This document shows positions 14,878-23,337 of a stretch of DNA of 63,572 nucleotides, piece by piece. Origin of the DNA: Armatimonadota bacterium (GTDB taxonomy: Bacteria > Sysuimicrobiota > Sysuimicrobiia > Sysuimicrobiales > Kaftiobacteriaceae); assembly GCA_031081675.1 (NCBI GenBank), contig JAVHLZ010000012.1, forward strand, positions 10,006 through 73,577, read 5' to 3'. Under the pieces are notes generated by a model. That model searched no databases. It saw only the letters and a program-made list of their open reading frames with translations, and was not told the origin of the DNA. Positions within the stretch are counted from its first letter, which is position 1; the number at the start of each line of letters is the position of its first letter. The position numbers and the translations under genes were made by a program.

Positions 14878-16233
14878 CTAGCCGATGTACACCCGCTCCT
14901 CGGGATAGCGGAAGTCGGCCGGCCGCTGGCGGCGGGTGAGCGCGAAGGCCACCGTCAGCAGCCCCACACGTCCGGTGAACACCGTCGCCATCACCAGAAT
15001 GCGGCCCACGGGACTCAGGTGGGGCGTGAGGCCCGTGGACAGGCCGACGGTGCCGAAGGCGGAAGCGATTTCAAACAGCGCGGGAACGAACGCCACCCCT
15101 TCGGTGAGGGCCAGCAGGGTGCCCATGGTCAGGACGAAGGCGATCCCCAGGAGCGCGATGGTGACGGCCTTGTAGACGACCACCGGCGGCAGCCGCCGCC
15201 GGAACAGCTCGGGATCGGGCCGGCCGCGCAGCATGGACAGGATCACCGCCAGAGGCGCCACGAACGTCGTGGTCTTGATGCCGCCCCCGGTGCCGCCGGG
15301 GGAGGCGCCGATGAACATCAGGACCACCAGCAGGATCAGCGTCGGCTCCCGCATCCGGCCGATGTCCACGGTGTTGAAGCCGGCGGTGCGGGGCGTCACG
15401 CTCTGGAAGAAAGCCGCCAGCACTTTCCGCCCCCAGGAGAGCCCTCCCAGGGTGGCGGGGTTGGCGGACTCCAGGGCCAGGATCAGCGCCGTGCCCGCGG
15501 CGATCAGCACCGCGGTGGTGGTCAGCACCACCCGGGCGTGCAGGGTGTAGCGCCGGGGGCGGGGCAGGTCGGCCAGGACGGTGAACCCCAGCCCGCCGGC
15601 GACGATCAGCGCCGCCAGGGTCAGGTTCACCGGGACGTCGGCGGCGAACGCCGTCAGGCTCCGGAACCCGCCCATGAGGTCGAAGCCGGCGTTGTTGAAC
15701 GCCGAGATGCTGTGGAAGACGCTGTAGTACAGGCCGCGGCCCCACCCGAAGCGCGGGACCCACCGGAGCGCCAGCACCACGGCGCCGGCCGCCTCGATGG
15801 CCAGGGTCGTCAGCACCACCATCCGGGTGAGGCGCACGACCCCGCCGATGGTGTAGAGGTTGTAGGCCTCCTGCAGGACCAGGCGCTCCCGCAGGCCGAT
15901 GCGCCGTCCCACGGCCATCGCCAGCAGGGTGGCCACGGTCATGTACCCCAGGCCGCCCAGCTGGATCAGGGTGAGGATCACCACCTCCCCGAAGGTGGAG
16001 TAGTGATCGGCGGTGTCCACCACCACCAGCCCCGTCACGCAGGTGGCCGAGGTGGCGGTGAACAGGGCGGTCAGGAACGGGGTGCGGGTCCCGTCGGCGG
16101 ACGCCGCCGGCAGGGACAGGGCGACAGCCCCCGCCACGATGACGGCCGCAAATCCGGCGATGATGGACTGGGCGGGGGTGAACTCCAGTCGGGCGAAGGC
16201 CGGCCGCGCGGGCACCACCCGGGCCATGGTCAC
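14878..16233 (-). CDS. ktrB: Trk/Ktr potassium uptake channel subunit
   Basis: 451 aa with about ten membrane segments arranged as four M1-P-M2 repeats. Pore-loop glycines are visible in ATSATCVTGLVV, SAFNNAGFDL, TPRTAGFNT and SAFGTVGLSTG. These are the K+ filter positions of the TrkH/KtrB/HKT superfamily. It works with the RCK protein encoded next. It begins 40 nt after rplT, so it may be read from the infC promoter. Start ATG 16233 or 16227. Confidence 0.93.
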   Translation of the reverse strand: MTMARVVPARPAFARLEFTPAQSIIAGFAAVIVAGAVALSLPAASADGTRTPFLTALFTATSATCVTGLVVVDTADHYSTFGEVVILTLIQLGGLGYMTVATLLAMAVGRRIGLRERLVLQEAYNLYTIGGVVRLTRMVVLTTLAIEAAGAVVLALRWVPRFGWGRGLYYSVFHSISAFNNAGFDLMGGFRSLTAFAADVPVNLTLAALIVAGGLGFTVLADLPRPRRYTLHARVVLTTTAVLIAAGTALILALESANPATLGGLSWGRKVLAAFFQSVTPRTAGFNTVDIGRMREPTLILLVVLMFIGASPGGTGGGIKTTTFVAPLAVILSMLRGRPDPELFRRRLPPVVVYKAVTIALLGIAFVLTMGTLLALTEGVAFVPALFEIASAFGTVGLSTGLTPHLSPVGRILVMATVFTGRVGLLTVAFALTRRQRPADFRYPEERVYIG

Positions 16234-16273
16234 GCGCCTCCAGTGGCCGGGCGGGCACCCGGCGCCGGAGGGC

Positions 16274-16633
16274 CTAGGACTTCAGCCCCTCTTTGGCCCG
16301 GGCCACCAGGTCGGCAAACGCGGCCCGGTCGGTGACGGCCAGGTCGGCCAGCACTTTCCGGTTGACGGCGATCCCCGACTGCCGCAGGCCGCGGATCAGC
16401 CGGCTGTAGGTGACGCCGTTGGCCCGGGCCGCGGCGTTGATGCGGGCGATCCACAGGCGCCGGAAGTCGCGCTTGCGCTTGCGGCGGTCCCGGTAGGCGG
16501 CCGCCAGGGCCCGGAGCACGTACTGGTTCGCCAGCTTGAACCAGCGGCTCTTGGCGCCGTAGTAGCCGCGGGCCAGCTTGAGAATCTTCTTGTGGCGGCG
16601 GCGTACCACCACGCCGCGCTTGACCCGTGCCAT
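16274..16633 (-). CDS. rplT: 50S ribosomal protein L20
   Basis: 119 aa, full length. It starts [30 protein letters not shown]-like and continues with the classic [26 protein letters not shown]-type helix. It is an early 23S rRNA assembly protein and, in other bacteria, an autoregulator of the infC-rpmI-rplT operon. It lies 117 nt after rpmI. Confidence 0.98.
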   Translation of the reverse strand: MARVKRGVVVRRRHKKILKLARGYYGAKSRWFKLANQYVLRALAAAYRDRRKRKRDFRRLWIARINAAARANGVTYSRLIRGLRQSGIAVNRKVLADLAVTDRAAFADLVARAKEGLKS

Positions 16634-16750
16634 CGCCCGTCACCTCATGGTGCCCGGGGATCGGCGTGCGGGGTGCGGGGGCGAAGGCGCAGGCGCGCCC
16701 CGGCGCCCGCTCCCCGGACCGCGATCACCGGTCCCCGGTGTCGTGTCGCC

Positions 16751-16948
16751 TCACCGGTAGGGCAGCAGCCCCTCGATGGTCCGCCGGTCGTGGGGGTGCA
16801 CCGGCACCCGGCGGCGCAGGGACCGCAGCCGCTTGGGGGACTTGTGCACTTTCAGGTGTCCCGCCATCTGGCGGCGCCGCAGAAGCTTGCCGCCGGCTGA
16901 CACCTGGATGCGCTTGGCCGCGCCCTGATGGGTGCGGGCCTTGCCCAT
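16751..16948 (-). CDS. rpmI: 50S ribosomal protein L35
   Basis: 65 aa, standard length, very basic. It starts MGKARTHQGAAKRIQVSAGG and contains HLKVHKSPKRLRSLRRRVPV. It lies between infC (13 nt gap) and rplT in the universal order. Confidence 0.97.
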   Translation of the reverse strand: MGKARTHQGAAKRIQVSAGGKLLRRRQMAGHLKVHKSPKRLRSLRRRVPVHPHDRRTIEGLLPYR

Positions 16949-16961
16949 GCCGCGTCCCTCC

Positions 16962-17468
16962 CTAGCCCTTCTTGGGCGTCAGGATCATGATCATGTTGCG
17001 TCCTTCCAGCACCGGCGGGCGCTCGATGGTCCCCACGTCCGCGACCGCCTCGGCCAGCCGCAGCAGCAGCTGCTCGCCGGCCTTGGGGTAGGCCATCTCC
17101 CGCCCGCGGAACCAGACCGAGGCGCGCACCTTGTTGCCCGCCCGCAGGAACTCGTGCACGTGGCGCACCTTCACCTGAAAGTCGTGCTCGCCGATCTTGG
17201 GGCTCAGCCGCATCCCCTTGATCTCCCCCGCCCGACGGTGGCCGCCCCGGCTGCGCTTCTGCTGCTCGTACTTGTACCGGCCGTAGTCGATGATCCGGCA
17301 CACCGGCGGCACCGAGGTGGGGGCGACCTCCACCAGGTCCAGATCGGCCTCCCGGGCGCGGGCCAGCGCCTCCTGGATGCTCATGATGCCCAGCTGCTCC
17401 CCGTTGGGTCCGATGACCCGGACCTCCCGGGCCCGGATCCGTTCGTTAACGCGTGGCTCGCGCTCGAT
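16962..17468 (-). CDS. infC: Translation initiation factor IF-3 with AUC start codon
   Basis: 168 aa. IF-3 monitors initiator tRNA and start codon on the 30S subunit. The first ATG in the frame (17384) would remove the N-terminal domain strand. The conserved N-terminus REPRVNERIRAREVRVIGPN continues upstream to ATC at 17466-17468, preceded by GGGAGG with 9 nt spacing. I therefore take ATC as the start; infC typically uses a rare AUU/AUC codon that IF-3 itself discriminates against, giving autoregulation. IIDYGRYKYEQQKR and the C-terminal domain IKGMRLSPKIGEHDF are intact. Confidence 0.95.
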   Translation of the reverse strand: MEREPRVNERIRAREVRVIGPNGEQLGIMSIQEALARAREADLDLVEVAPTSVPPVCRIIDYGRYKYEQQKRSRGGHRRAGEIKGMRLSPKIGEHDFQVKVRHVHEFLRAGNKVRASVWFRGREMAYPKAGEQLLLRLAEAVADVGTIERPPVLEGRNMIMILTPKKG

Positions 17469-17598
17469 GCTCGAGGGCCTCCCGTCTCATCCGCCCGTCC
17501 GCCGGCCGGCAGCAAAAACGGGAATGGCCGCCGCCATCCCCGCGTCGTCACGTCGTCGGTCTGTCGGTCCTGACCGGCGCGACCCCCGTCGGCCGGTG

Positions 17599-17615
17599 AG
17601 AAGCGGATGGCTTCT
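17599..17615 (-). promoter_or_regulatory. Leader hairpin upstream of infC
   Basis: The minus-strand transcript contains AGAAGC-CATCC-GCTTCT, a 6-bp stem with a 5-nt loop. It lies within the first 40 nt of the transcript, between the promoter and the AUC start. It may belong to a ribosomal-protein (L20-type) leader; I cannot match it to a known structure. Confidence 0.35.
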
Positions 17616-17637
17616 ACTTAGGGCCACGACGGCTGGC

Positions 17638-17666
17638 AGTATAACACAGCCCTCCGGCACCGTCAA
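17638..17666 (-). promoter_or_regulatory. Strong promoter of infC-rpmI-rplT
   Basis: The minus strand reads TTGACG (complement of 17661-17666), a 17-nt spacer, then TATACT (complement of 17638-17643), with TG one base before the -10 (TGTTATACT). This is one of the best sigma-70-type promoters in the window. It leaves a leader of about 160 nt before the infC start. Confidence 0.8.
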
Positions 17667-17676
17667 CGCGCGGCCG

Positions 17677-18711
17677 TCAGCGGGCCGGGGCCGCCGCGGC
17701 GCGGGACGCGGCCTGGACCGCCCGGTCCACGTCGGCGGGACTGATGTGGCGGTGGGTCACGCACCGGACCACCTGGGGGGCGGTGGGCAGTGCCAGCACG
17801 CCTTCCCGCCGCCAGCGGGCGCAGAAGTCGGCGGCGGTGTCGGGCGGACGCACGGTGACCAGGACGATGTTGGTCCGCACCCGGTCCAGGTCCACCGCCA
17901 GCCCCGGGACCCGCGCCAGGCCCTCGGCCAGCCGGCGGGCCGCGGCGTGGTCTTCGGCCAGGCGGGCCACCATCGTGCGCAGGGCCACCACCCCCGCCGC
18001 GGCGATGACCCCCGCCTGGCGCATCCCCCCGCCCACCATCTTGCGGTACCGGCGGGCCTGGTCGATGAAGGGGCGGCTGCCCACCAGCACGGACCCCACC
18101 GGGGCCGACAGCCCCTTGCTGACGCAGAACATCGCCGAGTCGGCGTGGGCGACCAGCGCCCGGGCCGGCACCCCCAGGGCCACGGCGGCATTGAAGATGC
18201 GGGCGCCGTCCACGTGCACCCGCAGCCCGGCCTCCCGGGCTGCCCGGCAGGTCGCCTCCATCTCCGCCGGCCCGAAGGGGATGCCGCCGGCGCGGTTGTG
18301 GGTGTTCTCCAGGCACAGCAGCCGGGGCACCGGGAAGTGGATGTTGGGCGGGCGGACGGCCTCGCGCACCTGCTCGGGGCTGATGTAGCCCAGCCGCCCG
18401 GGGATGGGCCGGGGGATCACCCCGGCCACCGCCGACATGGACCCCACCTCGTAGTAGTAGGTGTGGGCCTCGGCTTCCACCAGCACCTCGTCTCCCCGGC
18501 GGGTGTGGGTGAGGATCGCCACCAGGTTGGCCATGGTGCCGCTGGGGACAAACAGGCCGGCCTCCTGGCCCAGCATCTCCGCCGCCAGCTCCTCCAGCTC
18601 CCGGACGGTGGGGTCCTCGCCGAAGACGTCGTCCCCCACGGCGGCGCGGGCCATGGCCTCCCGCATCTCCGGCGTAGGCTGGGTGACGGTGTCGCTGCGC
18701 AGGTCGATCAT
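17677..18711 (-). CDS. ltaE: Low-specificity L-threonine aldolase
   Basis: 344 aa from ATG 18711. It is a PLP fold-type I enzyme that cleaves L-threonine or allo-threonine to glycine and acetaldehyde. [19 protein letters not shown] is the family N-terminus. [11 protein letters not shown] and [10 protein letters not shown] follow. [15 protein letters not shown] holds the PLP-ring Asp and Arg. [17 protein letters not shown] carries the Schiff-base Lys. An upstream GTG at 18756 overlaps the preceding stop and would add 15 Pro/Asp-rich residues; neither start has a strong Shine-Dalgarno. It is the last gene of the mtnP group. Confidence 0.93.
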   Translation of the reverse strand: MIDLRSDTVTQPTPEMREAMARAAVGDDVFGEDPTVRELEELAAEMLGQEAGLFVPSGTMANLVAILTHTRRGDEVLVEAEAHTYYYEVGSMSAVAGVIPRPIPGRLGYISPEQVREAVRPPNIHFPVPRLLCLENTHNRAGGIPFGPAEMEATCRAAREAGLRVHVDGARIFNAAVALGVPARALVAHADSAMFCVSKGLSAPVGSVLVGSRPFIDQARRYRKMVGGGMRQAGVIAAAGVVALRTMVARLAEDHAAARRLAEGLARVPGLAVDLDRVRTNIVLVTVRPPDTAADFCARWRREGVLALPTAPQVVRCVTHRHISPADVDRAVQAASRAAAAPAR

Positions 18712-18752
18712 GCCCGCCGGCGCGCGGTCAGACGGGTCGGGGGGGTCGGGGA

Positions 18753-19064
18753 TCACTCCAGCGGCAGGCGCGCGGCCTGGTACAGGGCGATGCCCTTGTT
18801 GGCGATGGCGGAGGCCACCGCTCCCATGATCACCAGCAGGGCGCCTTTGACGGCCAGGACGGCGGGGGCGGCCAGCAGCCGGGTCGCCGAGAGGCCGTCG
18901 CCGGCGGCCACCAGATCCCGATAGGCCAGGCCGAACACGCCCAGCAGCAGGACCACCCCCAGGCCGAAGACCGCCAGGCCCAGGCTCTTGCCGGCCGCAT
19001 CCACCGGGGCCGGCGCACGGCTTGACGCCAGCGACTGCGCCATCTGCTGCGCCACCGCGATCAC
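18753..19064 (-). CDS. Small two-helix membrane protein, unknown function
   Basis: 103 aa from GTG 19064, which overlaps the mtnP stop (GTGA). It has an Ala/Ser-rich N-terminal 25 residues and two membrane helices (about 28-48, [20 protein letters not shown]; about 68-88, [20 protein letters not shown]). I do not recognise the family. Overlaps on both sides couple it to mtnP and possibly to the threonine aldolase gene. Confidence 0.65.
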   Translation of the reverse strand: MIAVAQQMAQSLASSRAPAPVDAAGKSLGLAVFGLGVVLLLGVFGLAYRDLVAAGDGLSATRLLAAPAVLAVKGALLVIMGAVASAIANKGIALYQAARLPLE

Positions 19065-19861
19065 CCCACCCGGGCGTGCGCGAGGGCCGTCGCGCAGGGG
19101 CACGTCCGCTCCGCCGGAATGGCGGCCACCATGCGCAGGATCAGCTCCCGCAGGCGCGCCGTGTTTTCCTTGAACTTCTCCAGCACCTCCTGGGCCGTCA
19201 CCGGACGCGCGGCGGGGTCTCCCTCGACCCCGACGTCGTAGTCGGTGATCAGCGAGAGGTTCACGTAGCACATCTCCTGCTCCCGGGCCAGGGCGCACTC
19301 GGGGTACTGGGTCATGTTGATCACCTCCCACCCCTGGGCCCGGAACCACCGGCTTTCGGACCGGGTGGAAAAACGGGGGCCCTGGATCACCACCACGGTG
19401 CCACCGTCGTGCACCCGCCACTCCATGGCCCGCGCCGTCTGCACCGCCACCGCCCGCAGGGTGGGACAGTAGGGGTCGGCCATGCTGACGTGGGTCACCA
19501 CCGGTCCGTCGTAGAAGGTATCCCGGCGCCCCCGGGTCCGGTCCACGTACTGGTCGCACACCACCAGGTCGCCGGGGTGGATGTGCGGCTGGAGGCTGCC
19601 GGCGGCGCAGGGTCCCAGGACGCGGGTGCACCCCAGCGTCTTGAGGGCGTAGATGTTGGCCCGGTAGTTGATGGCGTGGGGCGGCAGGGTGTGGTGCCGG
19701 CCGTGCCGGGGCACAAACGCCACCCGCCTTCCCCCCACCTCGCCCACGGTCACCACGTCACTGGGAGGGCCGTAGGGCGTGTCCACCCGCAGCTCCCGGG
19801 CGTCCTCCAGCAGCGCGTACAATCCCGACCCTCCGATGACGCCGATCTCCGCCTCGGCCAT
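19061..19861 (-). CDS. mtnP: S-methyl-5'-thioadenosine phosphorylase
   Basis: 266 aa. It phosphorolyses methylthioadenosine to adenine and methylthioribose-1-phosphate in methionine salvage. [16 protein letters not shown] is the N-terminal phosphate loop. [55 protein letters not shown] and [15 protein letters not shown] follow. The NMT motif favours MTA over guanosine/inosine substrates. It is consistent with metK (SAM synthesis) elsewhere in the window. Confidence 0.93.
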   Translation of the reverse strand: MAEAEIGVIGGSGLYALLEDARELRVDTPYGPPSDVVTVGEVGGRRVAFVPRHGRHHTLPPHAINYRANIYALKTLGCTRVLGPCAAGSLQPHIHPGDLVVCDQYVDRTRGRRDTFYDGPVVTHVSMADPYCPTLRAVAVQTARAMEWRVHDGGTVVVIQGPRFSTRSESRWFRAQGWEVINMTQYPECALAREQEMCYVNLSLITDYDVGVEGDPAARPVTAQEVLEKFKENTARLRELILRMVAAIPAERTCPCATALAHARVG

Positions 19862-19948
19862 GGCCGACCTCGTTCCGCGTGCGGTTGTGGTGGGGTAGAC
19901 CGGTAAGTTGTTCGCCGCCGGGACGCGCGGACCCTTGCGGGGCGGATG

Positions 19949-20713
19949 TCAGGAAGGCGGGCCCAGGACCCGGTCCGCCAGCGCCGGCAGGATGGCCGCC
20001 GCCCGGCCCCGCAGGACGACCCGGGCGCGGTGGTCCAGGGGCGTGGGTTCGTCGTTGACGATGATCAGGGTGGCCCCGCGCCGCACCGCGTTCTCGGGCA
20101 GCCAGGCGGCGGGGGTGACCTGCAGGGACGAGCCCACCACCAGGACGGCGTCCGCCTGCGCGCAGAGCTCCTCCGCCTCCCGGTAGGCCTGCTCGGGCAG
20201 CAGCTCCTCGAAGAGGACCACGTTGGGTTTGACGGGCCTCCCGCAGCGCGGGCAGGACGGCAGCTCGCCCCGGTCCAGCGCCGCGGTGATCACCTCGATC
20301 GGTCCGGTCCAGTGGCAGTCCGGGCAGGCGGCCTCGCGCAGGTTCCCGTGGAGCTCGATCACCCGCCGGCTGCCCGCCGCCTGATGCAGGCCGTCCACGT
20401 TCTGGGTGATGACCGCCCTCAGGCGCCCGGCCTCTTCCAGCCGGGCCAGGGCGCGGTGCCCGGCGTGGGGGCGGGCGTGGGCCAGCAGGGCCAGGCGCCG
20501 GCGGTAGAAGTCGTAAAACCGGTGCGGGGTCCGCCGGAACGCCGACAGGGTGGCCACCTCCAGCGGGTCGAACTCGGCCCACAGGCCGGTGGGGGACCGG
20601 AAGTCGGGCAGGCCCGACTCGGTGCTCATCCCCGCGCCGGTGAACGCCACCGCCGACCGGGCGGCGGCCAGCGCCGCCGCGGCCCGGTCCAGAAGATCCG
20701 CCTCAGCCGTCAT
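19949..20713 (-). CDS. cobB: NAD-dependent protein deacylase (sirtuin)
   Basis: 254 aa, a bacterial CobB/Sir2 enzyme that removes acyl groups from lysines using NAD. The Rossmann motif AFTGAGMSTESGLPDFRSP, the catalytic TQNVDGLHQAAGS and IELHG, and the zinc-binding C-P-D-C and C-P-R-C pairs are all present, as is GSSLQVTPAAWLP. The start overlaps the end of the LarA-like gene by 11 nt. No acetyl-CoA synthetase, its classic target, is in the window. Confidence 0.94.
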   Translation of the reverse strand: MTAEADLLDRAAAALAAARSAVAFTGAGMSTESGLPDFRSPTGLWAEFDPLEVATLSAFRRTPHRFYDFYRRRLALLAHARPHAGHRALARLEEAGRLRAVITQNVDGLHQAAGSRRVIELHGNLREAACPDCHWTGPIEVITAALDRGELPSCPRCGRPVKPNVVLFEELLPEQAYREAEELCAQADAVLVVGSSLQVTPAAWLPENAVRRGATLIIVNDEPTPLDHRARVVLRGRAAAILPALADRVLGPPS

Positions 20714-22013
20714 CCACGCCTGCCAGGGTCCCGTCGTCGGTGAACGCCAGGGGGACGGGCTCGCCGACCTCTATATCGGGACGGCCGCGCAGCTCGGGCA
20801 GCACCGCCTCCGACACCCACAGGACCTCCAGGTGGGCCGTGGAGCGGATGCGGGCCACCCGCGCCTGCCGCGGGTCTGTAGCCAGGCTGGCCAGGGCCGC
20901 CGCGATGGCGTCGCGGTCGGTGGGCATGGTCACCGGCACGAACGCGCGCTCCAGGTAGGTGCTGGTCACGGCGTTGGCGTAGGTGGCCACGGGATCCAGA
21001 GCGTCCACCAGGCGGCGGGTGACGACATCCGCCAGCCCCACCCCCTGGGCGTTGCCCTCCGAGGCCGCAGACAGCCGCAGGCAGACGATGCGGCGGATGC
21101 GGGGGGCGGGCGGCTCCGGCACGCCCGGCAGCCGCCACCGGCCGATGACGTTGACATCCATGCCGGTGCCGCTGATGTCCTTGCCCATCCGGTCCACGAT
21201 GAGCACGTCCAGCTCGTCCACCGGCAGGCGCGGCAGCAGCTCCTGGGCCCGCCGGTACAGCTCCCGCTCCCGGTGCGGGATGCGGTCGGCCGGCACCGCC
21301 TCCAGCAGCGCCACCTCGTCGTAGGCGTTCTCCACCACCGCCAGCCCACCCAGGATCCGCCCGCGGGCCAGCAGCACGCCGGCCAGCTCCTCGATGGCGG
21401 CGGCCATGCGGTCGGGTCCCTGCCGGTGGATCTGGGCCGCGCCCGGCGCCTTGCCCAGCCCCACCGCCATCATCTTCAGCAGGCCGCTGCCGAACGGCCC
21501 GGCAAACGCGGTGTGGGGTTTGATCCGGTTGACCACCAGGATGGCGTCGCAGGAGGCGGCGGCGGCGTCGCAGTAGGCCACCATCCCCCCGGCCGTGCGG
21601 CCGACCTCCACCACGGCCATGTCGGTGAGGACCGGTGCTCCCACCGATGCCTCGGTGATGCCCAGGTGGGCCAGCAGCGCCCGCTGGCCCTCGCTGGTGG
21701 CGCCGCCGTGGCTGCCCATGGCCGCCACCACCACGGGCTCGGCGCCGCGCTCGCGCAGCCAGCCGACCACCGCCCGGAGGATGTCGGGGATGCGGGCGAT
21801 CCCCCGGCTGCCCGCCGTGACCGCCACCCGGCGGCCGCGCAGGTCGCCGGCGGGCAGGCGGTCCAGTTCCTCCCGCACGGCGCGCGGGATGTCGTCCACC
21901 CGCGGCCGGGGATACCGCACCCGGACCGGCGCCAGGGCCGGAAAGGCCTCCACCCGCACCGGCAGGGGGAAAGGGGCGGGCGCAGCCAGCAGCGACCGCC
22001 ACGGAGCACCCAT
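20703..22013 (-). CDS. LarA-like (nickel-dependent lactate racemase family) protein
   Basis: 436 aa. The N-terminal half matches the LarA/DUF2088 fold: VAVTAGSRGIARIPDILRAV, VVVAAMGSHGGAT, and the metal/cofactor region VNRIKPHTAFAGPFGSGLLK. LarA proteins use a nickel-pincer nucleotide to racemise 2-hydroxy acids. Whether this one binds that cofactor is unclear; no larB, larC or larE lies nearby. The C-terminal half (from about 250) includes VDRMGKDISGTGMDVNVIGR. It sits 30 nt after an alcohol dehydrogenase gene, so a hydroxy acid or alcohol substrate is plausible. Confidence 0.75.
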   Translation of the reverse strand: MGAPWRSLLAAPAPFPLPVRVEAFPALAPVRVRYPRPRVDDIPRAVREELDRLPAGDLRGRRVAVTAGSRGIARIPDILRAVVGWLRERGAEPVVVAAMGSHGGATSEGQRALLAHLGITEASVGAPVLTDMAVVEVGRTAGGMVAYCDAAAASCDAILVVNRIKPHTAFAGPFGSGLLKMMAVGLGKAPGAAQIHRQGPDRMAAAIEELAGVLLARGRILGGLAVVENAYDEVALLEAVPADRIPHRERELYRRAQELLPRLPVDELDVLIVDRMGKDISGTGMDVNVIGRWRLPGVPEPPAPRIRRIVCLRLSAASEGNAQGVGLADVVTRRLVDALDPVATYANAVTSTYLERAFVPVTMPTDRDAIAAALASLATDPRQARVARIRSTAHLEVLWVSEAVLPELRGRPDIEVGEPVPLAFTDDGTLAGVDDG

Positions 22014-22043
22014 CGACCACCCCGTCGAGCCGTCCGCGCGGGC

Positions 22044-23201
22044 TCAGTAGGCCGCCTCGTACAGGGCGACGATGTCCTGGTACGTGGTGGCCCGCGGGTT
22101 GACCAGCACGTTGCCGCTCTTCATGGCGTCCTCGGCCATCCGGGGGATCCCGTCCCGGGACACGCCGACGTCCCGCAGCCGCTCGGGAATCCCCACGTCC
22201 CGGGCCAGCCGGCGCACCGCCTCCACGGCGGCCTCGGCGGCCTGGCGGGATCCCAGCCCCTCCACCCGTTCGCCCAGCGCCTGGGCCACCTGGGGATAGG
22301 TGTCGTAACAGGCCACCATATTCCACGCCATCACGTACGGCAGCAGGATGGCGTTGGCCACCCCGTGGGGGACGTCGTAGTGCGCGCCCAGCGGGTGGGA
22401 CATGGCGTGCACGTTGCCCAGCCGGGTGCGGGTGAAGGCCAGGGCGGCCATGGTGGACGCCAGCAGCATGGTGGTCCGGGCCTCCAGGTTCCTGCCGTTG
22501 GCGTAGGCGGCCCGCAGGGCCCGGCCGATCAGGCGCATCGCCTCCAGGGCCAGGCTCTTGGCGATGGGGTTGTAGGCCGTGTTGGTGTAGCACTCCACGG
22601 CGTGGGTCAGGGCGTCCATGCCGGTGGCGGCGGTGAGCCCCGGCGGCATGGTGAGGGTCAGCTCGGGGTCGCACAGGGCCACGGGGGGCACCAGGTGCGG
22701 GCTGCCGACGGTCATCTTGATCCGGCGCTCGCGGTCGGTGATGACGGCGAAGGTGGTGACCTCGCTGCCGGTGCCGGCGGTGGTGGGGATGGCCACCACC
22801 GGAGCCGTGGGGCCCGGGACCTTGCCCAGGCCCTCGTAGTCGCGCACCCCGCCTCCGTGGGAGGCCAGCACGGCCACCATCTTGCCCACATCCATGGCGC
22901 TGCCTCCGCCCACCGCCACCACGAACGCCGCCCGGGCGCGGCGGAACGCCTCGGCGGCCGCGTGCACCGTCTCCACGCTGGGGTTGGCCTCCACCTGGGT
23001 GAAGTCCTCGGCGGTCACGCCGGCGTCCCGGAGCAGCGACAGGACCCGGTCCACAATGCCTGCCTGGGCGATGCCGGGGTCGGACACCACCAGGGCTCGA
23101 CTGCCCAGTCCGGCCACCGCCTCCGGCAGCCGGCCGACCGCCCCGGGCCCGAAGGTCAGACGGGTGGGGGCCTCAAACGCGAACAGCTGAGAGGCCGTCA
23201 C
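22044..23201 (-). CDS. Iron-containing alcohol dehydrogenase
   Basis: 385 aa, a group III NAD(P)-dependent dehydrogenase. The dinucleotide-binding VAVGGGSAMDVGK, the PTTAGTGSEVTTFAVIT loop and the metal site are all present: D and H in GMDALTHAVECY, and H in GNVHAMSHPLGAHYDVPHG. It oxidises small alcohols or reduces aldehydes; the substrate cannot be told from sequence. The GTG start lies upstream of the LarA-like gene in the same direction, and it is probably the first gene of that group. Confidence 0.92.
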   Translation of the reverse strand: MTASQLFAFEAPTRLTFGPGAVGRLPEAVAGLGSRALVVSDPGIAQAGIVDRVLSLLRDAGVTAEDFTQVEANPSVETVHAAAEAFRRARAAFVVAVGGGSAMDVGKMVAVLASHGGGVRDYEGLGKVPGPTAPVVAIPTTAGTGSEVTTFAVITDRERRIKMTVGSPHLVPPVALCDPELTLTMPPGLTAATGMDALTHAVECYTNTAYNPIAKSLALEAMRLIGRALRAAYANGRNLEARTTMLLASTMAALAFTRTRLGNVHAMSHPLGAHYDVPHGVANAILLPYVMAWNMVACYDTYPQVAQALGERVEGLGSRQAAEAAVEAVRRLARDVGIPERLRDVGVSRDGIPRMAEDAMKSGNVLVNPRATTYQDIVALYEAAY

Positions 23202-23223
23202 GGTGTGCGCCTCCTCTGCAGAT

Positions 23224-23335
23224 CGTTGAACGTCGGCCCGTTGAATCGTTGAAGCGTCGGACCATGGGACCGCCGCGCCCCGACGTTGTCACGTGTCAAC
23301 GCTTCAACGCGCCAACGTTTTAACGTTCCAACATC
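23224..23335. repeat. GTTGAAGCGT repeat patch with inverted halves (copy B)
   Basis: The left half contains GTTGAACGTCGG, CGTTGAATCG and CGTTGAAGCGT (23247-23257). The right half contains the complement ACGCTTCAACG (23299-23309) plus CCAACGTTTTAACGTTCCAAC. The 11-bp arms are perfect, and weaker pairing extends on both sides, so the patch can fold into a long stem. It fills the gap between the VWA cluster and the alcohol dehydrogenase gene. Confidence 0.7.
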
Positions 23336-23337
23336 TC

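Noticed and set aside
16962-17384. infC starting at the first ATG (140 aa)
   Set aside because: This would remove the conserved N-terminal residues VNERIRAREVRVIGPNGEQL; the AUC codon with a Shine-Dalgarno is the better start.
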